DNA of 64,000 nt, from the NCBI RefSeq assembly GCF_039541815.1, contig NZ_BAABGY010000007.1, forward strand, positions 1,150,987 through 1,214,986, read 5' to 3'. Source of the DNA: Flavisolibacter amylovorans. GTDB lineage: Bacteria > Bacteroidota > Bacteroidia > Chitinophagales > Chitinophagaceae. The stretch's first letter is position 1. The number at the start of each line of letters is the position of its first letter. A model generated the notes under the pieces. It saw nothing but the letters and a program-made list of their open reading frames with translations, was not told the origin of the DNA and did no database searches. Both the position numbers and the translations under genes were made by a program. Positions 24,199-34,000 of the stretch are shown one piece after another.

Positions 24199-26799
24199 AT
24201 GAGCAAAACGAAATCTGCAGAGACCCCACTGATGCAACAACACGGTGCCATCAAGGCCCGCTACCCCGATGCCATCCTGCTGTTCCGCGTGGGCGATTTC
24301 TACGAGACCTTCGGCTCCGACGCCGTGGTGGCCGCGGGCGTGCTGGGCATCACCCTCACCAAGCGCAACAACGGCTCCGCCGACAACGAGCTTGCCGGCT
24401 TCCCGCATCACGCCCTCGACACCTACCTCCATAAGCTCGTGCGCGCCGGCTACCGCGTAGCCATCTGCGACCAGCTCGAAGACCCCAAGACCGTCAAAGG
24501 TATCGTGAAGCGCGGCGTCACCGAGATGGTGACGCCCGGCACCGCCACCAACGACAAGCTCCTCGAGCACGCCTCCAACAACTTCCTCGCCGCCCTGCAC
24601 CTCGAAAAGGACGGCACCTACGGCGCTGCCTTTCTCGACATCTCCACCGGCGAGTTCTTTGTGGCCCAGGGCGACCGCGAGTACGCCGACAAGCTCCTTA
24701 TGGGCTTCCGCCCCGCCGAGGTCATCTTCCAGCGCCAGCTCCAGAAGCGCTTCAAAGAGGAGTTCGGCACCCGCTTCTATACCTATACGCTCGACGAATG
24801 GATCTTCGCACAGGCGTATTCTGAAGAAAGCCTGCTGAAGCATTTCGATACGCATTCGCTCAAGGGCTTCGGTGTGGAAGGCATGACCGCCGCCCTCGTG
24901 GCCGCCGGCGCCATCCTGCACTACCTCAAAGACACGGAGCACCCGAACCTTCAGCACATCACGAGCCTGCAGCGCATCGACCAGGCCGGTCACCTCTGGC
25001 TCGACCGCTTCACGATCCGCAACCTCGAGCTGCTGCATTCGCCGGTGGAGAACGGGGCGACGCTCCTGAAAACGCTCGACAACACGGTGACGCCGATGGG
25101 CGCCCGCCTGCTGAAGCGCTGGATCGTATTTCCCCTGGTGGACCCCGCCCGCATCAACGAGCGCCTCGACGTGGTGGAGCACCTCCTCCTGCATGCGGAG
25201 CTGCGTGAGAAAACGCTGCATGCCCTGCGCCAGTGCGGCGACCTGGAGCGCCTCGTGTCGAAGATTCCGCTCCGGAAGATCAACCCGCGCGAGCTGCTGC
25301 AGCTGGCGCGCGCCCTGCGCCAGGTGGCGGTCATCAAAGGGCTCTGGAGCGGCTCCGACGCCCCCTACCTCGACCGACTCGCCGACGCCCTCAACCCCTG
25401 CACCCGCATGGCCGACAAGATCGTGGCCACCATCATGGACAACCCGCCGGCCGTGGCCGCCAAAGGAGGCTTTGTGGCCCCCGCCGTAAACGAAGAGCTC
25501 GACTCCTGGCGCTACATCGCGCACAACGGGAAAGAATACCTCGCCCAGCTGCAGCAGGCGGAGTCCGAAAAGACCGGCATCCCGTCGCTCAAGATCGGCT
25601 TCAACAACGTGTTCGGCTACTACCTCGAGGTCACCAACACCCACAAGGACAAGGTGCCGCCCGAGTGGATCCGGAAGCAGACGCTGGCCAACTGCGAGCG
25701 CTACATCACCCCGGAGCTGAAAGACTACGAGGAAAAGATCATGGGCGCCGAGGAGAAGATGCTCGCCATCGAGCTGCAGCTGTTCGACGCGCTGCTCCAC
25801 GAGCTGCACGACTACCTCGGACACATCCAGACCGACGCGTCGATCCTGGCCTCCCTCGATTGCCTGTGCTGCTTCGCCCAGAACGCGCTTCAGTATAACT
25901 ACAAGAAGCCCCTGCTCCACGAAGGCGACGCCCTCGAGATCAAACAAGGGCGCCACCCCGTGATCGAGCGGCAGCTGCCTCCCGGCGAGGCCTACGTGGC
26001 CAACGATCTCCTCCTCGACAAAGAGGAGCAGCAGATCATCATCCTGACCGGCCCCAACATGAGCGGTAAGAGCGCGCTCCTGCGCCAGACGGCCCTCATT
26101 ACGCTGATGGCCCATATGGGCTCCTTCGTGCCCGCCGAAAGCGCCCGTGTACCGCTCACCGACAAGATCTTCACGCGCGTGGGCGCGTCCGACAACCTGA
26201 GCGCCGGCGAGTCGACCTTCATGGTGGAAATGAACGAGACGGCCTCCATCATCAACAACGTATCCCCGCGCTGCCTCATCCTGCTCGACGAGATCGGCCG
26301 CGGTACCAGCACCTACGACGGCATCTCCATTGCCTGGAGCATCGCCGAATTCCTGCACAACGCACCGGAGCGGCCCAAGACCTTTTTCGCCACCCACTAC
26401 CATGAGCTCAACGAGCTGGAGGGCAAGCTGGAGCGGGTAAGGAACTTCCATGTCACGAACCGGGAGATCGGCGGCAAGATCATCTTCCTGCGCCAGCTGG
26501 CGCCCGGCGGCTCCACCCACAGCTTCGGCATCCACGTGGCCCGGATGGCCGGCATGCCGCCGGAGCTCGTAGCCCGCGCCAAAGAAGTACTGACGCAGCT
26601 CGAGGCGAAGCCCGTGGCCGAAGGTCCCGGGGCGCAGCTGAAAGAATTGTCGGGGCCGAAAGTGCAGCTGAGCATCTTCGACGCCCACAGCCAGACCTTC
26701 GACGCCATCCGCACCCTCCTGGAGAGCCTCGACATCAACCGCCTCACCCCGGTGGAGGCCCTCATGAAGCTGAATGAGATCAAGGGATTGTTGCGGTAG
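24199..26799 (+). CDS. mutS: DNA mismatch repair protein MutS
   Basis: An 866-residue MutS1. The mismatch-reading FYE motif is at 34-36 (RVGDFYETFG), the middle lever and clamp domains follow, and the C-terminal ATPase has Walker A TGPNMSGKSALLRQ, Walker B LILLDEIGRGTSTYDG and ATHYHELNELEG. The helix-turn-helix dimerisation end is present. Length and domains are complete. mutL is not in the window. A GC-rich hairpin starts at the stop codon. Confidence 0.97.
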   Translation: MSKTKSAETPLMQQHGAIKARYPDAILLFRVGDFYETFGSDAVVAAGVLGITLTKRNNGSADNELAGFPHHALDTYLHKLVRAGYRVAICDQLEDPKTVKGIVKRGVTEMVTPGTATNDKLLEHASNNFLAALHLEKDGTYGAAFLDISTGEFFVAQGDREYADKLLMGFRPAEVIFQRQLQKRFKEEFGTRFYTYTLDEWIFAQAYSEESLLKHFDTHSLKGFGVEGMTAALVAAGAILHYLKDTEHPNLQHITSLQRIDQAGHLWLDRFTIRNLELLHSPVENGATLLKTLDNTVTPMGARLLKRWIVFPLVDPARINERLDVVEHLLLHAELREKTLHALRQCGDLERLVSKIPLRKINPRELLQLARALRQVAVIKGLWSGSDAPYLDRLADALNPCTRMADKIVATIMDNPPAVAAKGGFVAPAVNEELDSWRYIAHNGKEYLAQLQQAESEKTGIPSLKIGFNNVFGYYLEVTNTHKDKVPPEWIRKQTLANCERYITPELKDYEEKIMGAEEKMLAIELQLFDALLHELHDYLGHIQTDASILASLDCLCCFAQNALQYNYKKPLLHEGDALEIKQGRHPVIERQLPPGEAYVANDLLLDKEEQQIIILTGPNMSGKSALLRQTALITLMAHMGSFVPAESARVPLTDKIFTRVGASDNLSAGESTFMVEMNETASIINNVSPRCLILLDEIGRGTSTYDGISIAWSIAEFLHNAPERPKTFFATHYHELNELEGKLERVRNFHVTNREIGGKIIFLRQLAPGGSTHSFGIHVARMAGMPPELVARAKEVLTQLEAKPVAEGPGAQLKELSGPKVQLSIFDAHSQTFDAIRTLLESLDINRLTPVEALMKLNEIKGLLR

Positions 26800-26813
26800 G
26801 CCGCTGCGCGGCC
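26799..26813 (+). terminator. Hairpin at the mutS stop codon
   Basis: GGCCGC-TGC-GCGGCC begins on the last base of the mutS TAG and is followed by GTTTATTGG. The short T-run makes it a weak terminator, but its position fits. Confidence 0.55.
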
Positions 26814-27086
26814 GTTTATTGGTCTATTCGTTTATTAGTAAAGGGTCGTTTGCCGTGTCGGAGTTATTGCGCGTGGCGGTCATTGCGAGCGCAGCGCCCC
26901 GAAGCTTCAGGACAATCTCCTGTGTTACACGTAGGTCGCGTTTGCCGCAAACCTGTCATTCCCAGCGTACCGAAGGAATGACAACGCGGACCGGTTGTTC
27001 ACACCTGGCTTTGGCCTATCTCACTCAATTCATCTTCTGACGGCTCACGGCTCCCCTCCCTTGGGGAGGGGCCGGGGGTGGGCTGG
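26814..27086. repeat. Intergenic repeats between mutS and the CHRD lipoprotein
   Basis: 26814-26848 is an octamer array (GTTTATTG, GTCTATTC). 26876-26915 carries a CATTGCGAGCGCAGCG-type repeat, 26953-26980 a GTCATTCC...GGAATGAC hairpin, and 27050-27086 a REP-like CCCTCCCTTGGGGAGGGGCCGGGGG. No gene is supported in this 348-bp gap. Confidence 0.6.
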
Positions 27087-27120
27087 GGGAAACTTCTCAC
27101 CGGCCATTGGCAGAAAATAT

Positions 27121-27128
27121 TATTTTTG
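27121..27128 (+). promoter_or_regulatory. -7 promoter box of the CHRD lipoprotein
   Basis: TATTTTTG, exact consensus, 19 nt before the ATG at 27148; it excludes the longer upstream frame. Confidence 0.6.
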
Positions 27129-27147
27129 CCCCCAAATCAAGCTCCCT

Positions 27148-27624
27148 ATGCTTCATAGCCTGCGCTTTTCCGGCTTTGCCGCCCTCGCCCTGGTTCTCGC
27201 TGTATCCTGCACCAAATCGCCCAGTGGTAAGGTTTATACCAGCACCAACCCCATGACCTTCCAGCAAGTGGTGCCCCAGCCTACGCCCGTTTCCAATGGC
27301 TCCGGCACTGTCGAAGCTTCCTACGATCAGAACACCCGCCTCCTTTCTTATACCGTACGCTGGCAGGCTACCGACAGCGCTACGGCCATCCACGTGCACG
27401 GCCTCGGCGAAGCCGGATTTGCGGCGCCCATCATCCAGAACGTAGCCTCCGGCGTTCCCCGCCGTACCTCCGGTTCCTTCAGCAACACCCTGCTCATCGA
27501 CGGCATCGTGCTGAAGGAAGACGAGCTCCTCTCCGGCCGCTACTACATCGACCTGCACACGAAGGCCTACGCCAATGCCGCCGCCGGTGGCGAGCTCCGC
27601 GGCCAGCTCGAGTTCAACCGATAA
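27148..27624 (+). CDS. CHRD-domain lipoprotein
   Basis: A 158-residue lipoprotein with signal MLHSLRFSGFAALALVLAVSC. Residues 50-155 match the CHRD fold: GSGTVEASYDQNTRLLSYTVRW, ATAIHVHG, then SGRYYIDLHTKAYANAAAGG and ELRGQLEF, the typical ending of the domain. CHRD domains occur in chordin and many bacterial exported proteins; the bacterial role is unknown. A strong terminator follows directly. Confidence 0.85.
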   Translation: MLHSLRFSGFAALALVLAVSCTKSPSGKVYTSTNPMTFQQVVPQPTPVSNGSGTVEASYDQNTRLLSYTVRWQATDSATAIHVHGLGEAGFAAPIIQNVASGVPRRTSGSFSNTLLIDGIVLKEDELLSGRYYIDLHTKAYANAAAGGELRGQLEFNR

Positions 27625-27631
27625 GAAATGT

Positions 27632-27679
27632 CACTAAACGAAAAGCCCCGACGGTACCGTCGGGGCTTTTCGTTTAGTG
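27632..27679. terminator. Perfect 48-bp palindromic terminator
   Basis: Two perfect 24-nt arms around ACGGTACCGT, with AAAAGCCCCGACGGT on the left and GCTTTTCGTTT on the right. Symmetric, so it can stop transcription from both the CHRD gene and, weakly, the opposite strand. Confidence 0.92.
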
Positions 27680-27947
27680 GTTTATTGGTCTATTGGTTTA
27701 TTTGTAAGGGGTCGATTACAGTTCGGATGTGTTTATTGCTGGTCAATTCCCGTGCGGACAAGCAGGCTCTGGATCCGGTCCTGAAAAAGGAGACACGGGC
27801 GCAAGAATTTCAGTAAAGCAACGGGGTTGATTTAGGAGCTTCCGTCATGCGCGCCAGCAATAAATCTGAAATCCAAAATCACAAATCTGAAATCCCTCGC
27901 GTGCGTCAGCCCAGATCTCAGATCTTAGATCTCCGATCTGAGCTCCC
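27680..27947. repeat. Octamer and heptamer tandem arrays
   Basis: 27680-27711 repeats GTTTATTG / GTCTATTG octamers. 27856-27947 repeats AAATCTG and then AGATCTC heptamers, ending six bases from the SET-gene stop. No gene or other feature is seen between. Confidence 0.6.
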
Positions 27948-28346
27948 CTAGTGCGCATCGAACCAAAGCTTCGCGTCATCGTCCCACACGCCGTTGTAGT
28001 TGATGAACAGCTCCTCCCCCTTTTTTACCGGACGCACCGTGCGGATCAGAATAAGCTGCTCGGCATAGTGCATCTCGTACTCGCAGTTGGACTGGTACGA
28101 GTGGTTATAGAGCGACACATACCCAAGCGCCACACAGCACTGCGTGCGGCTCTTGCCCCATTCGAAGATGTAATCGTGCAGGAGCGTCTGTTCCAGGAGC
28201 TGGCGGTGGCGCGCGCTCATCACGATCACCGGGGCCACTTCCACGAGCATCTGCGCCGGCATCGCCATCTCTGTAAAAACACCGCGGCCGCGCCGGTCCG
28301 ACGACCGCACCTTCAGTGCGGGGTGCGTATAGTTGATCGCATTCAC
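27948..28346 (-). CDS. SET-domain protein (putative protein-lysine methyltransferase)
   Basis: About 132 residues. The SET-domain motifs are visible in order: SSDRRGRGVFTE (GxG loop), YVSLYNHSYQSNCEYE (NHS motif) and GEELFINYNG (GEELxxxY). The domain uses SAM to methylate lysine; bacterial targets are mostly unknown. The frame opens at 28409, but a near-consensus -7 box (AATCTTTG) lies 4 nt before the GTG at 28346, and the longer start would lie beyond the divergent mgtE start, so the GTG is chosen. There is no post-SET Cys cluster. Confidence 0.8.
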   Translation of the reverse strand: MNAINYTHPALKVRSSDRRGRGVFTEMAMPAQMLVEVAPVIVMSARHRQLLEQTLLHDYIFEWGKSRTQCCVALGYVSLYNHSYQSNCEYEMHYAEQLILIRTVRPVKKGEELFINYNGVWDDDAKLWFDAH

Positions 28347-28350
28347 GCGG

Positions 28351-28358
28351 CAAAGATT
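28351..28358 (-). promoter_or_regulatory. Near-consensus -7 box of the SET gene
   Basis: AATCTTTG, one mismatch to TAnnTTTG, 4 nt before the GTG start. Divergent from the mgtE box about 40 bp away. Confidence 0.4.
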
Positions 28359-28395
28359 CGGAATAATCGTTTTCGCCCGCGTTTTGAATTGCGCG

Positions 28396-28403
28396 TATTT
28401 TTG
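28396..28403 (+). promoter_or_regulatory. -7 promoter box of mgtE
   Basis: TATTTTTG, then ACCC and the mgtE ATG: only 4 nt between box and start codon. Confidence 0.65.
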
Positions 28404-28407
28404 ACCC

Positions 28408-29784
28408 ATGTCGCTGGAATTATTGAAGCAGGAGTTCGAGCATGTGCTGCAGAACGAGGATCCGAACGCGCTCCACGCCTTCCTCGATCAGCAGAACATC
28501 ACGGAGATCGCCGACCTCGTTTATGAAGAACCCGAGCAGGCAGCACAGATCGTAGCTGCGATGTCGGTGCACCGCGCTTCCGGCGTTTTCCGTATCCTCG
28601 AGTTCCCCGTTCAGCGCAAGATCATCGAGGAGCTTTCTCCTTCCAAGACTGCCGAGCTGCTCAACGAGCTTCCGCCCGACGACCGCACGTCCTTCCTCGA
28701 AGACCTGCCCTCCAACGTGGTGCGCGAGCTGATCAAGCAGCTTAACCCCGAGGAGCGCAAGGTGACCCTTTCGCTGCTCGGTTACCCCGAGAACTCCGTG
28801 GGCCGCCTCATGACCCCCGACTACGTGTATATCTACGAAGACAATACCGTGGCCGAGGTACTCGACATCATCCGCCGCGTGGGCAAGAACACGGAAACGA
28901 TCGACGTCATCTACGTCATCAACGAGAAGGGCGAGCTGCTCGATGACCTCCGGATCCGCGAATTCATCCTCGCCGACCCCGACAGCCGGGTGAGCGAGCT
29001 TATGGACGACCGCGTGATCGCCCTCAACGCCTACCAGGACCAGGAAGAGGCCAACGAGGCCTTCAAGATGAACAACCGCGTGGCCCTGCCCGTGGTCTCC
29101 AACTCCAACAAGCTCCTCGGCATCGTTACCATCGACGACATCCTCTGGGTAGCGAGCGAGGAGTTCTCCGAAGACATCCAAAAGATCGGTGGTACGGCGG
29201 CCCTCGAGCAGCCCTACCTCGAGATCCCCCTGATGAGCCTGTTCAGCAAGCGCGTGGTATGGCTGATGATCCTGTTCGTGGGCGAGCTCATCACCATCAC
29301 GGCCATGCACCGGTTTGAAGACGAAATTGCAAAAGTGGTGGTGCTCGCCACCTTTATCCCACTCATCATCTCCAGCGGCGGCAACAGCGGCTCGCAGGCG
29401 GCTACGCTCATCATCCAGGCCATGGCGCTGAGCGAGCTCAGCATCCGCGACTGGTGGTTCATCATGCGCCGCGAGATCCTCTCCGGGCTCCTGCTCGGCG
29501 GCACGCTCGGCATCATGGGCGTCACCGTCATCTTCGTCTGGAACTCGTTCTCCGACGTGTTCGGCATCTACTATTGGAGCATTGCCTGCACCATCGGCCT
29601 GTCGCTCATCGGGGTCGTGCTCTGGGGCACGCTGGTAGGCTCGATGCTGCCCCTCATCCTGAAGCGCCTTGGCGCCGACCCCGCCGCCTCCTCCACGCCC
29701 TTCGTCGCCACGCTGGTGGACGTTACCGGGCTCATCATTTACTTCTCGGTGGCCTACCTCTTCCTTATGGGAAAGCTCCTGTGA
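28408..29784 (+). CDS. mgtE: Magnesium transporter MgtE
   Basis: A 458-residue Mg2+ channel. Residues 1-130 are the helical N domain (SPSKTAELLNELPPDDRTSFLEDL), 135-260 two CBS domains (VGRLMTPDYVYIYEDNTVAEVL; VSNSNKLLGIVTIDDIL) that sense cytoplasmic Mg2+, and 285-455 five membrane helices with the pore segment SSGGNSGSQAATLIIQAMA. The linker and pore Asp residues are present. Complete. The stop codon runs straight into a C-rich inverted repeat. Confidence 0.95.
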   Translation: MSLELLKQEFEHVLQNEDPNALHAFLDQQNITEIADLVYEEPEQAAQIVAAMSVHRASGVFRILEFPVQRKIIEELSPSKTAELLNELPPDDRTSFLEDLPSNVVRELIKQLNPEERKVTLSLLGYPENSVGRLMTPDYVYIYEDNTVAEVLDIIRRVGKNTETIDVIYVINEKGELLDDLRIREFILADPDSRVSELMDDRVIALNAYQDQEEANEAFKMNNRVALPVVSNSNKLLGIVTIDDILWVASEEFSEDIQKIGGTAALEQPYLEIPLMSLFSKRVVWLMILFVGELITITAMHRFEDEIAKVVVLATFIPLIISSGGNSGSQAATLIIQAMALSELSIRDWWFIMRREILSGLLLGGTLGIMGVTVIFVWNSFSDVFGIYYWSIACTIGLSLIGVVLWGTLVGSMLPLILKRLGADPAASSTPFVATLVDVTGLIIYFSVAYLFLMGKLL

Positions 29785-30114
29785 CCCATCCCCCGGCCCC
29801 TTCCCGAAGGGAAGGGGTGACTAAAGAGGAAGATTCTTTATTGTCGCGTCTGTCCTCTGGTTTGTCATCATAGGATGCTGTTTTTTTATGCGGCATCGTC
29901 GGCAAATCTGGTGTAGCGCTGTTTCTTAGTTTATCCAGTAATGAGCTCTGGAAGCCGCGGTGGAATAGGTAAGACCCGTTGGGTGTTTCGGCAACCATAC
30001 CGTAGTGATCGTCGAGCAAACAGCAGTATGATCGCAGAAAAGAAAATTGGCACCCAGTGAGAACCGTTGCACAGAGTCACCCCTTCCCTTTGGGAAGGGG
30101 CCGGGGGATGGGCC
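29785..30114. repeat. MITE-like element with 38-bp C/G-rich inverted ends
   Basis: 29785-29822 and 30075-30114 are nearly perfect inverted repeats (CCCATCCCCCGGCCCCTTCCC, then AAGGGAAGGGGTGACT). Each end is itself palindromic (CCCCTTCCC/GGGAAGGGG). The 250-bp interior is AT-richer and has no convincing gene; a minus-strand frame there (29765-30019) is not supported. Confidence 0.6.
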
Positions 30115-30166
30115 GGGCCGGGGTGAGGTAGGCACGAACTTTTCAGTAGGTTCCGAAACGAAGATT

Positions 30167-30913
30167 ATGGCACAGCCGAATGACGATAAGCAGCGGAACA
30201 AGATCCCGGAGAACGACCCTTCCAAGGCCATGGACAGCAAGCGCGAGGTAGAGCAATCGCCCGATCCGAAGACCGACCAGGATTTCCCGGGCTACCCCCA
30301 CTACCCGGCACGAGAAGATATCATGGACAAGCGTACCGACAGCCACCGCGTAGACCTTGATGTGGAAAATCTTCCCAACTCCAAAAACCTCAGCGGTGTA
30401 AGCCAGCGCTTTTCCGGCAACTCCGCCACCAACAGCGAGCGCGGAGGCCAGTCGCAACAAGCGCCGGAAACGAGCGGAGTAGCCCCCGAGCCCGACGATA
30501 CCGGCCGCGAAACCGACGCCATCCGCACTTCCGGCGGCCGGCGCTCCGAGATCGGCACCCCGCAGGACGTGGACGGCGACGATGACCTCGGCCTGCGCCC
30601 CGGCACCGAGGCCGACGTAAGCGCCGACGAGGTACGGGCACTCGCCAGCACCGACTATCCCAGCGACGACGAAACGAGCCTCCATAATGCCCGCCTCGAC
30701 GACCGCGACTTCGACGGCGACCCGCTCAACGAGGAAAGCTTCGGCCAGCTCCGCACCGGCGCCGGGCTCGACATTCCTGGCGAGACCGACGAGACCGATA
30801 CCGAATCGCTCGGGCAGGGCGACGAGGAGAACAAGTACTTCAGCCTCGGCGGCGACCGCCAGGAAAGCAACGAGGAAGATCCGTATTCCGGGCCCGGACG
30901 CGGCGAGGGCTGA
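30167..30913 (+). CDS. Acidic, low-complexity hydrophilic protein
   Basis: A 248-residue cytoplasmic protein without membrane segments or Cys, very rich in Asp, Glu, Ser, Gly and Arg, probably disordered. Recognisable stretches are GYPHYPAREDIMDKR and NSKNLSGVSQRFSGN near the N-terminus and an acidic tail. Its composition is like stress-induced hydrophilins; that is only a likeness. The frame opens 40 codons earlier in repeat DNA; MAQPNDDKQRN is the likely start. Confidence 0.75.
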   Translation: MAQPNDDKQRNKIPENDPSKAMDSKREVEQSPDPKTDQDFPGYPHYPAREDIMDKRTDSHRVDLDVENLPNSKNLSGVSQRFSGNSATNSERGGQSQQAPETSGVAPEPDDTGRETDAIRTSGGRRSEIGTPQDVDGDDDLGLRPGTEADVSADEVRALASTDYPSDDETSLHNARLDDRDFDGDPLNEESFGQLRTGAGLDIPGETDETDTESLGQGDEENKYFSLGGDRQESNEEDPYSGPGRGEG

Positions 30914-30932
30914 GCGGACGCATAACGATCTG

Positions 30933-30957
30933 AAAAGGAGGCAATCGCCTCCTTTTT
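30933..30957 (+). terminator. Intrinsic terminator
   Basis: AAAAGGAGGC-AATC-GCCTCC followed by six T, 20 bases after the stop of the hydrophilic-protein gene. Confidence 0.88.
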
Positions 30958-31054
30958 TGATGCCCTGCCCCCCTTGCCTCATCCCGCGTTTCAGCTTATC
31001 TTTACGGGGATCCTTAACCAGTGGGCCCTCCTGACCCGCGCCAAACACCATTCC

Positions 31055-34000
31055 GTGCAAACGAAAGCCGAATCGAAACAAAGCAACCTGGACCTCCGGC
31101 ACCTCAGCGGGTACGCGACGTACCTGCTGACCCATAAGCTCGGGGAGGTAGCCCTGCTCCAGTGGCAGTTTGCGCAGGAAGAACACCTGCCACTCCTGGG
31201 CCAGTTGGCCCACCTCCCGCCAGAACAGCAAAAAGCCCTGCTCCGCAGCCACGTGGCGGAGCTGCTGCAGCACCTCTCCGACAACACCGCGAGCGAATGG
31301 ACCCGCCACAACCTGGCGCAATGGCTCAGCAACGGCTTTCCCTTCGAGCGTCACCAGGTGGCGGCCGAAGACATCGTAAAGACCGGCTATATCCGAAAAA
31401 AGTCGCTGCTCCACTTTCTCCCCGAATACTGCGTCGAGAGCACGCAGGCCCTTCAGATCGTGGGCGAGATCGACCGCTTCCTGCTCCAGCACCAGACCGC
31501 GGTGATGGAGGCGTTCACCCGCCTCCTGCAGCAACAGCTCGAAGAGCGCAGCCTGTACATCGAGAAGATCAACACCACCCTTCCGGGAGCGCTGTACATC
31601 TTCAATGTCCGCACCTTCCGGAACGAACACGCCAATGAGAACTTCGCCGCCGTGATGGGCTATACCCGCGAAGAGCTCAACGCACTTGGCGCGGATGCCA
31701 TCGCCCGGCTGGTGCACCCCGACGACCAGGGCCAGGTGCGGCGCAGCATCGAAGCACTGGCGCAGGCAAGCGACGGAGCGATCCATTGCTACCAGTACCG
31801 CCTCTGCGGCAAAGACGGACAATACCGTTGGTTCCGCAATTACGAAAGCGTATTCCGGCGCGACGCGGACGGCACCGTGCAGGAGCTGATCGCCATCTGC
31901 CTCAATATCGACAACGAGATGACCACCTCCGCGCAGCTCCTCCAGCGCGAGGAGCAGCTGCTCGAAGCGCAGGCCATTGCCCGCATCGGCTCCTATACCT
32001 GGGTGCTCGACGGCGGGTCGTCGATCGGCACACCGGAGCTCGTCAAGATCCTGGAAGTGCCGATCAACGACAACGATGGCTTCCGTGCCCGGGTGCACCC
32101 CGAGGACCTTGCCCGGGTAGACCGCGATATCGCCCGAAGCCTCGAAACCGGTACGTTCGAAACCGAATACCGCTACCAGGGAAGCGACCGCCTCAAGCAC
32201 CTGTGGTCGCGCGGGGTGGTACACTACCGCGACGGGAAGCCCTTCTCCATCACCGGCACCGTGCACGACGTGACCGACAGGATGGCCCTGCTGCACCAGG
32301 TGCAGGAGAACGAGCGCCTCTACCGCCAGGCCGAAGTGCTGGCCAATATGGGCAACTGGTGCTGGGAGCCCGCCACCGGCCGCCTTTCCTGGACCGACAA
32401 CCTGTACACCATCTACGGTCTTGCGCCGCAGTCGGAGCCGGTTTCGATGGAACGGTTCCTCTCCTTCGTGCATCCCGAAGACCGTCCCTATATCGAGGCC
32501 AGCATCCAGCGCGGCTTCAAAGGCGACACCGAGGACTACATCTTCCGCATCGTGACCGCCGACGGCAGAACGCGTACCCTTCACTCCATGGCCCAGGCCG
32601 TTCGCGACGAGCAGGGCGTGTTGGTGCGCGTCTTCGGCGCCGAGCTCGACGTGACGGAGCGCCACCAGACGGAGCAGGCACTCAAGGAAAACCAGAATTT
32701 CCTGCGCAAGATCACCGATGCCACCCCCTCCATCATCACCTCGTACCATATCAACAGCGGCCGCTACACCTTCGTGAGCGAGGGGATGCACAAGCTGCTC
32801 GGCTACACTTCGCAGGAAGTACTCGAAGGAGGCGTGCCCTTCATCGTGGAGCGTATTCACCCCGACGACCTCCCCGCGCTGATGGCGCGCAACAACGAAG
32901 TGCTCGCCGAAGTCAATGCGGCTCCTCAGGTCTCCGACCCGATCGTGGAATTCCGCTACCGCGTGCGGCACCGCGAGGGATCCTGGCGCTGGCTGCACAC
33001 GTTCGGCACCGTTTTCGACCGCAATGCCGCCGGCCACGTGGAGCATGTGCTCAACATCTCCCTCGACGTCACGGAGCAGATGGAGGCCCTTCATAAGATC
33101 GAAGAGCAGGAGTACTTCATCCAGCAAATCGCGGACGCCTCTCCTACGGTGCTCTACCTCTTTGATGTGCCGTCGGGAAAGTTCGAATACCTCAACCGCG
33201 AGATCTTTTACGTGCTCGGCTACACGCCCGAAGAAATACTGGACCTCGATACCGAAGGGCTGCGTGGGCTGTATCACCCCGACGACTGGCTGCTGCTGCC
33301 CGAGCGCGAAGGAAGCGACAGCCGCTTCCAGTACCAGGAATCGATGATGCAGTACGAATGCAGGCTCCGGAAAAAAAGCGGGGGCTGGTACTGGCTCCTC
33401 GCCCGCGAGGTGGTGTTCCGGAAAGACGATGACGGCAACGTGCAACAGATCTTGGGCGCCGCCCTCGACATCAACCACCGCAAGGAGATGGAGCGCAAGC
33501 TCCTGCAGAACTCCTTCCAGCTGGAGCAGTCGAACGCATCGCTCGAGGAATTTGCCTACGTGGCCTCGCACGACCTGAAAGAGCCGCTCCGCAAGATCGC
33601 CACCTTCGGCGACCGGCTCGTGGCCTCGCAGATGGAGCGCATGAGCCCCGACGGCCAGGTATACCTCCGGAAAGTAGTGGACGCCGCGCAGCGGATGCAG
33701 ACCATGATCGACGACCTGCTATCAGTATCACGGATCTCGGGCAACCAAGGGTTCGAGGAGCACTCGCTCGAGGCCCTGCTCGCCGACGCCGTGCAGACCC
33801 TCGAATTCAAGATCGAGCAGATGGGCGGCACCATCGATGCCGAGCCGCTTCCTAAGGCGCATGTGGTACCGTCGCAGCTCCGGCAGCTGTTCCAGAACCT
33901 GCTGAGCAACTCGCTCAAGTTCGTGCGCGAGGGCGTGCCCCCGGTGATCCGCATCCGCCACCGCGAGCTGCTGCCGGCCGACGTGGACGACCCGCAGCTC

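Noticed and set aside
24109..26688. 859-codon minus-strand open frame
   Set aside because: Antisense shadow of mutS.
29765..30019. 84-codon minus-strand frame (MLDDHYGMVAETPNG...)
   Set aside because: It lies inside a MITE-like gap, runs into the inverted repeat and the mgtE 3' end, and has no recognisable motif.
30143..33571. 1142-codon minus-strand open frame
   Set aside because: Antisense to the five-PAS kinase, low-complexity His/Val/Glu-rich translation and no family match.
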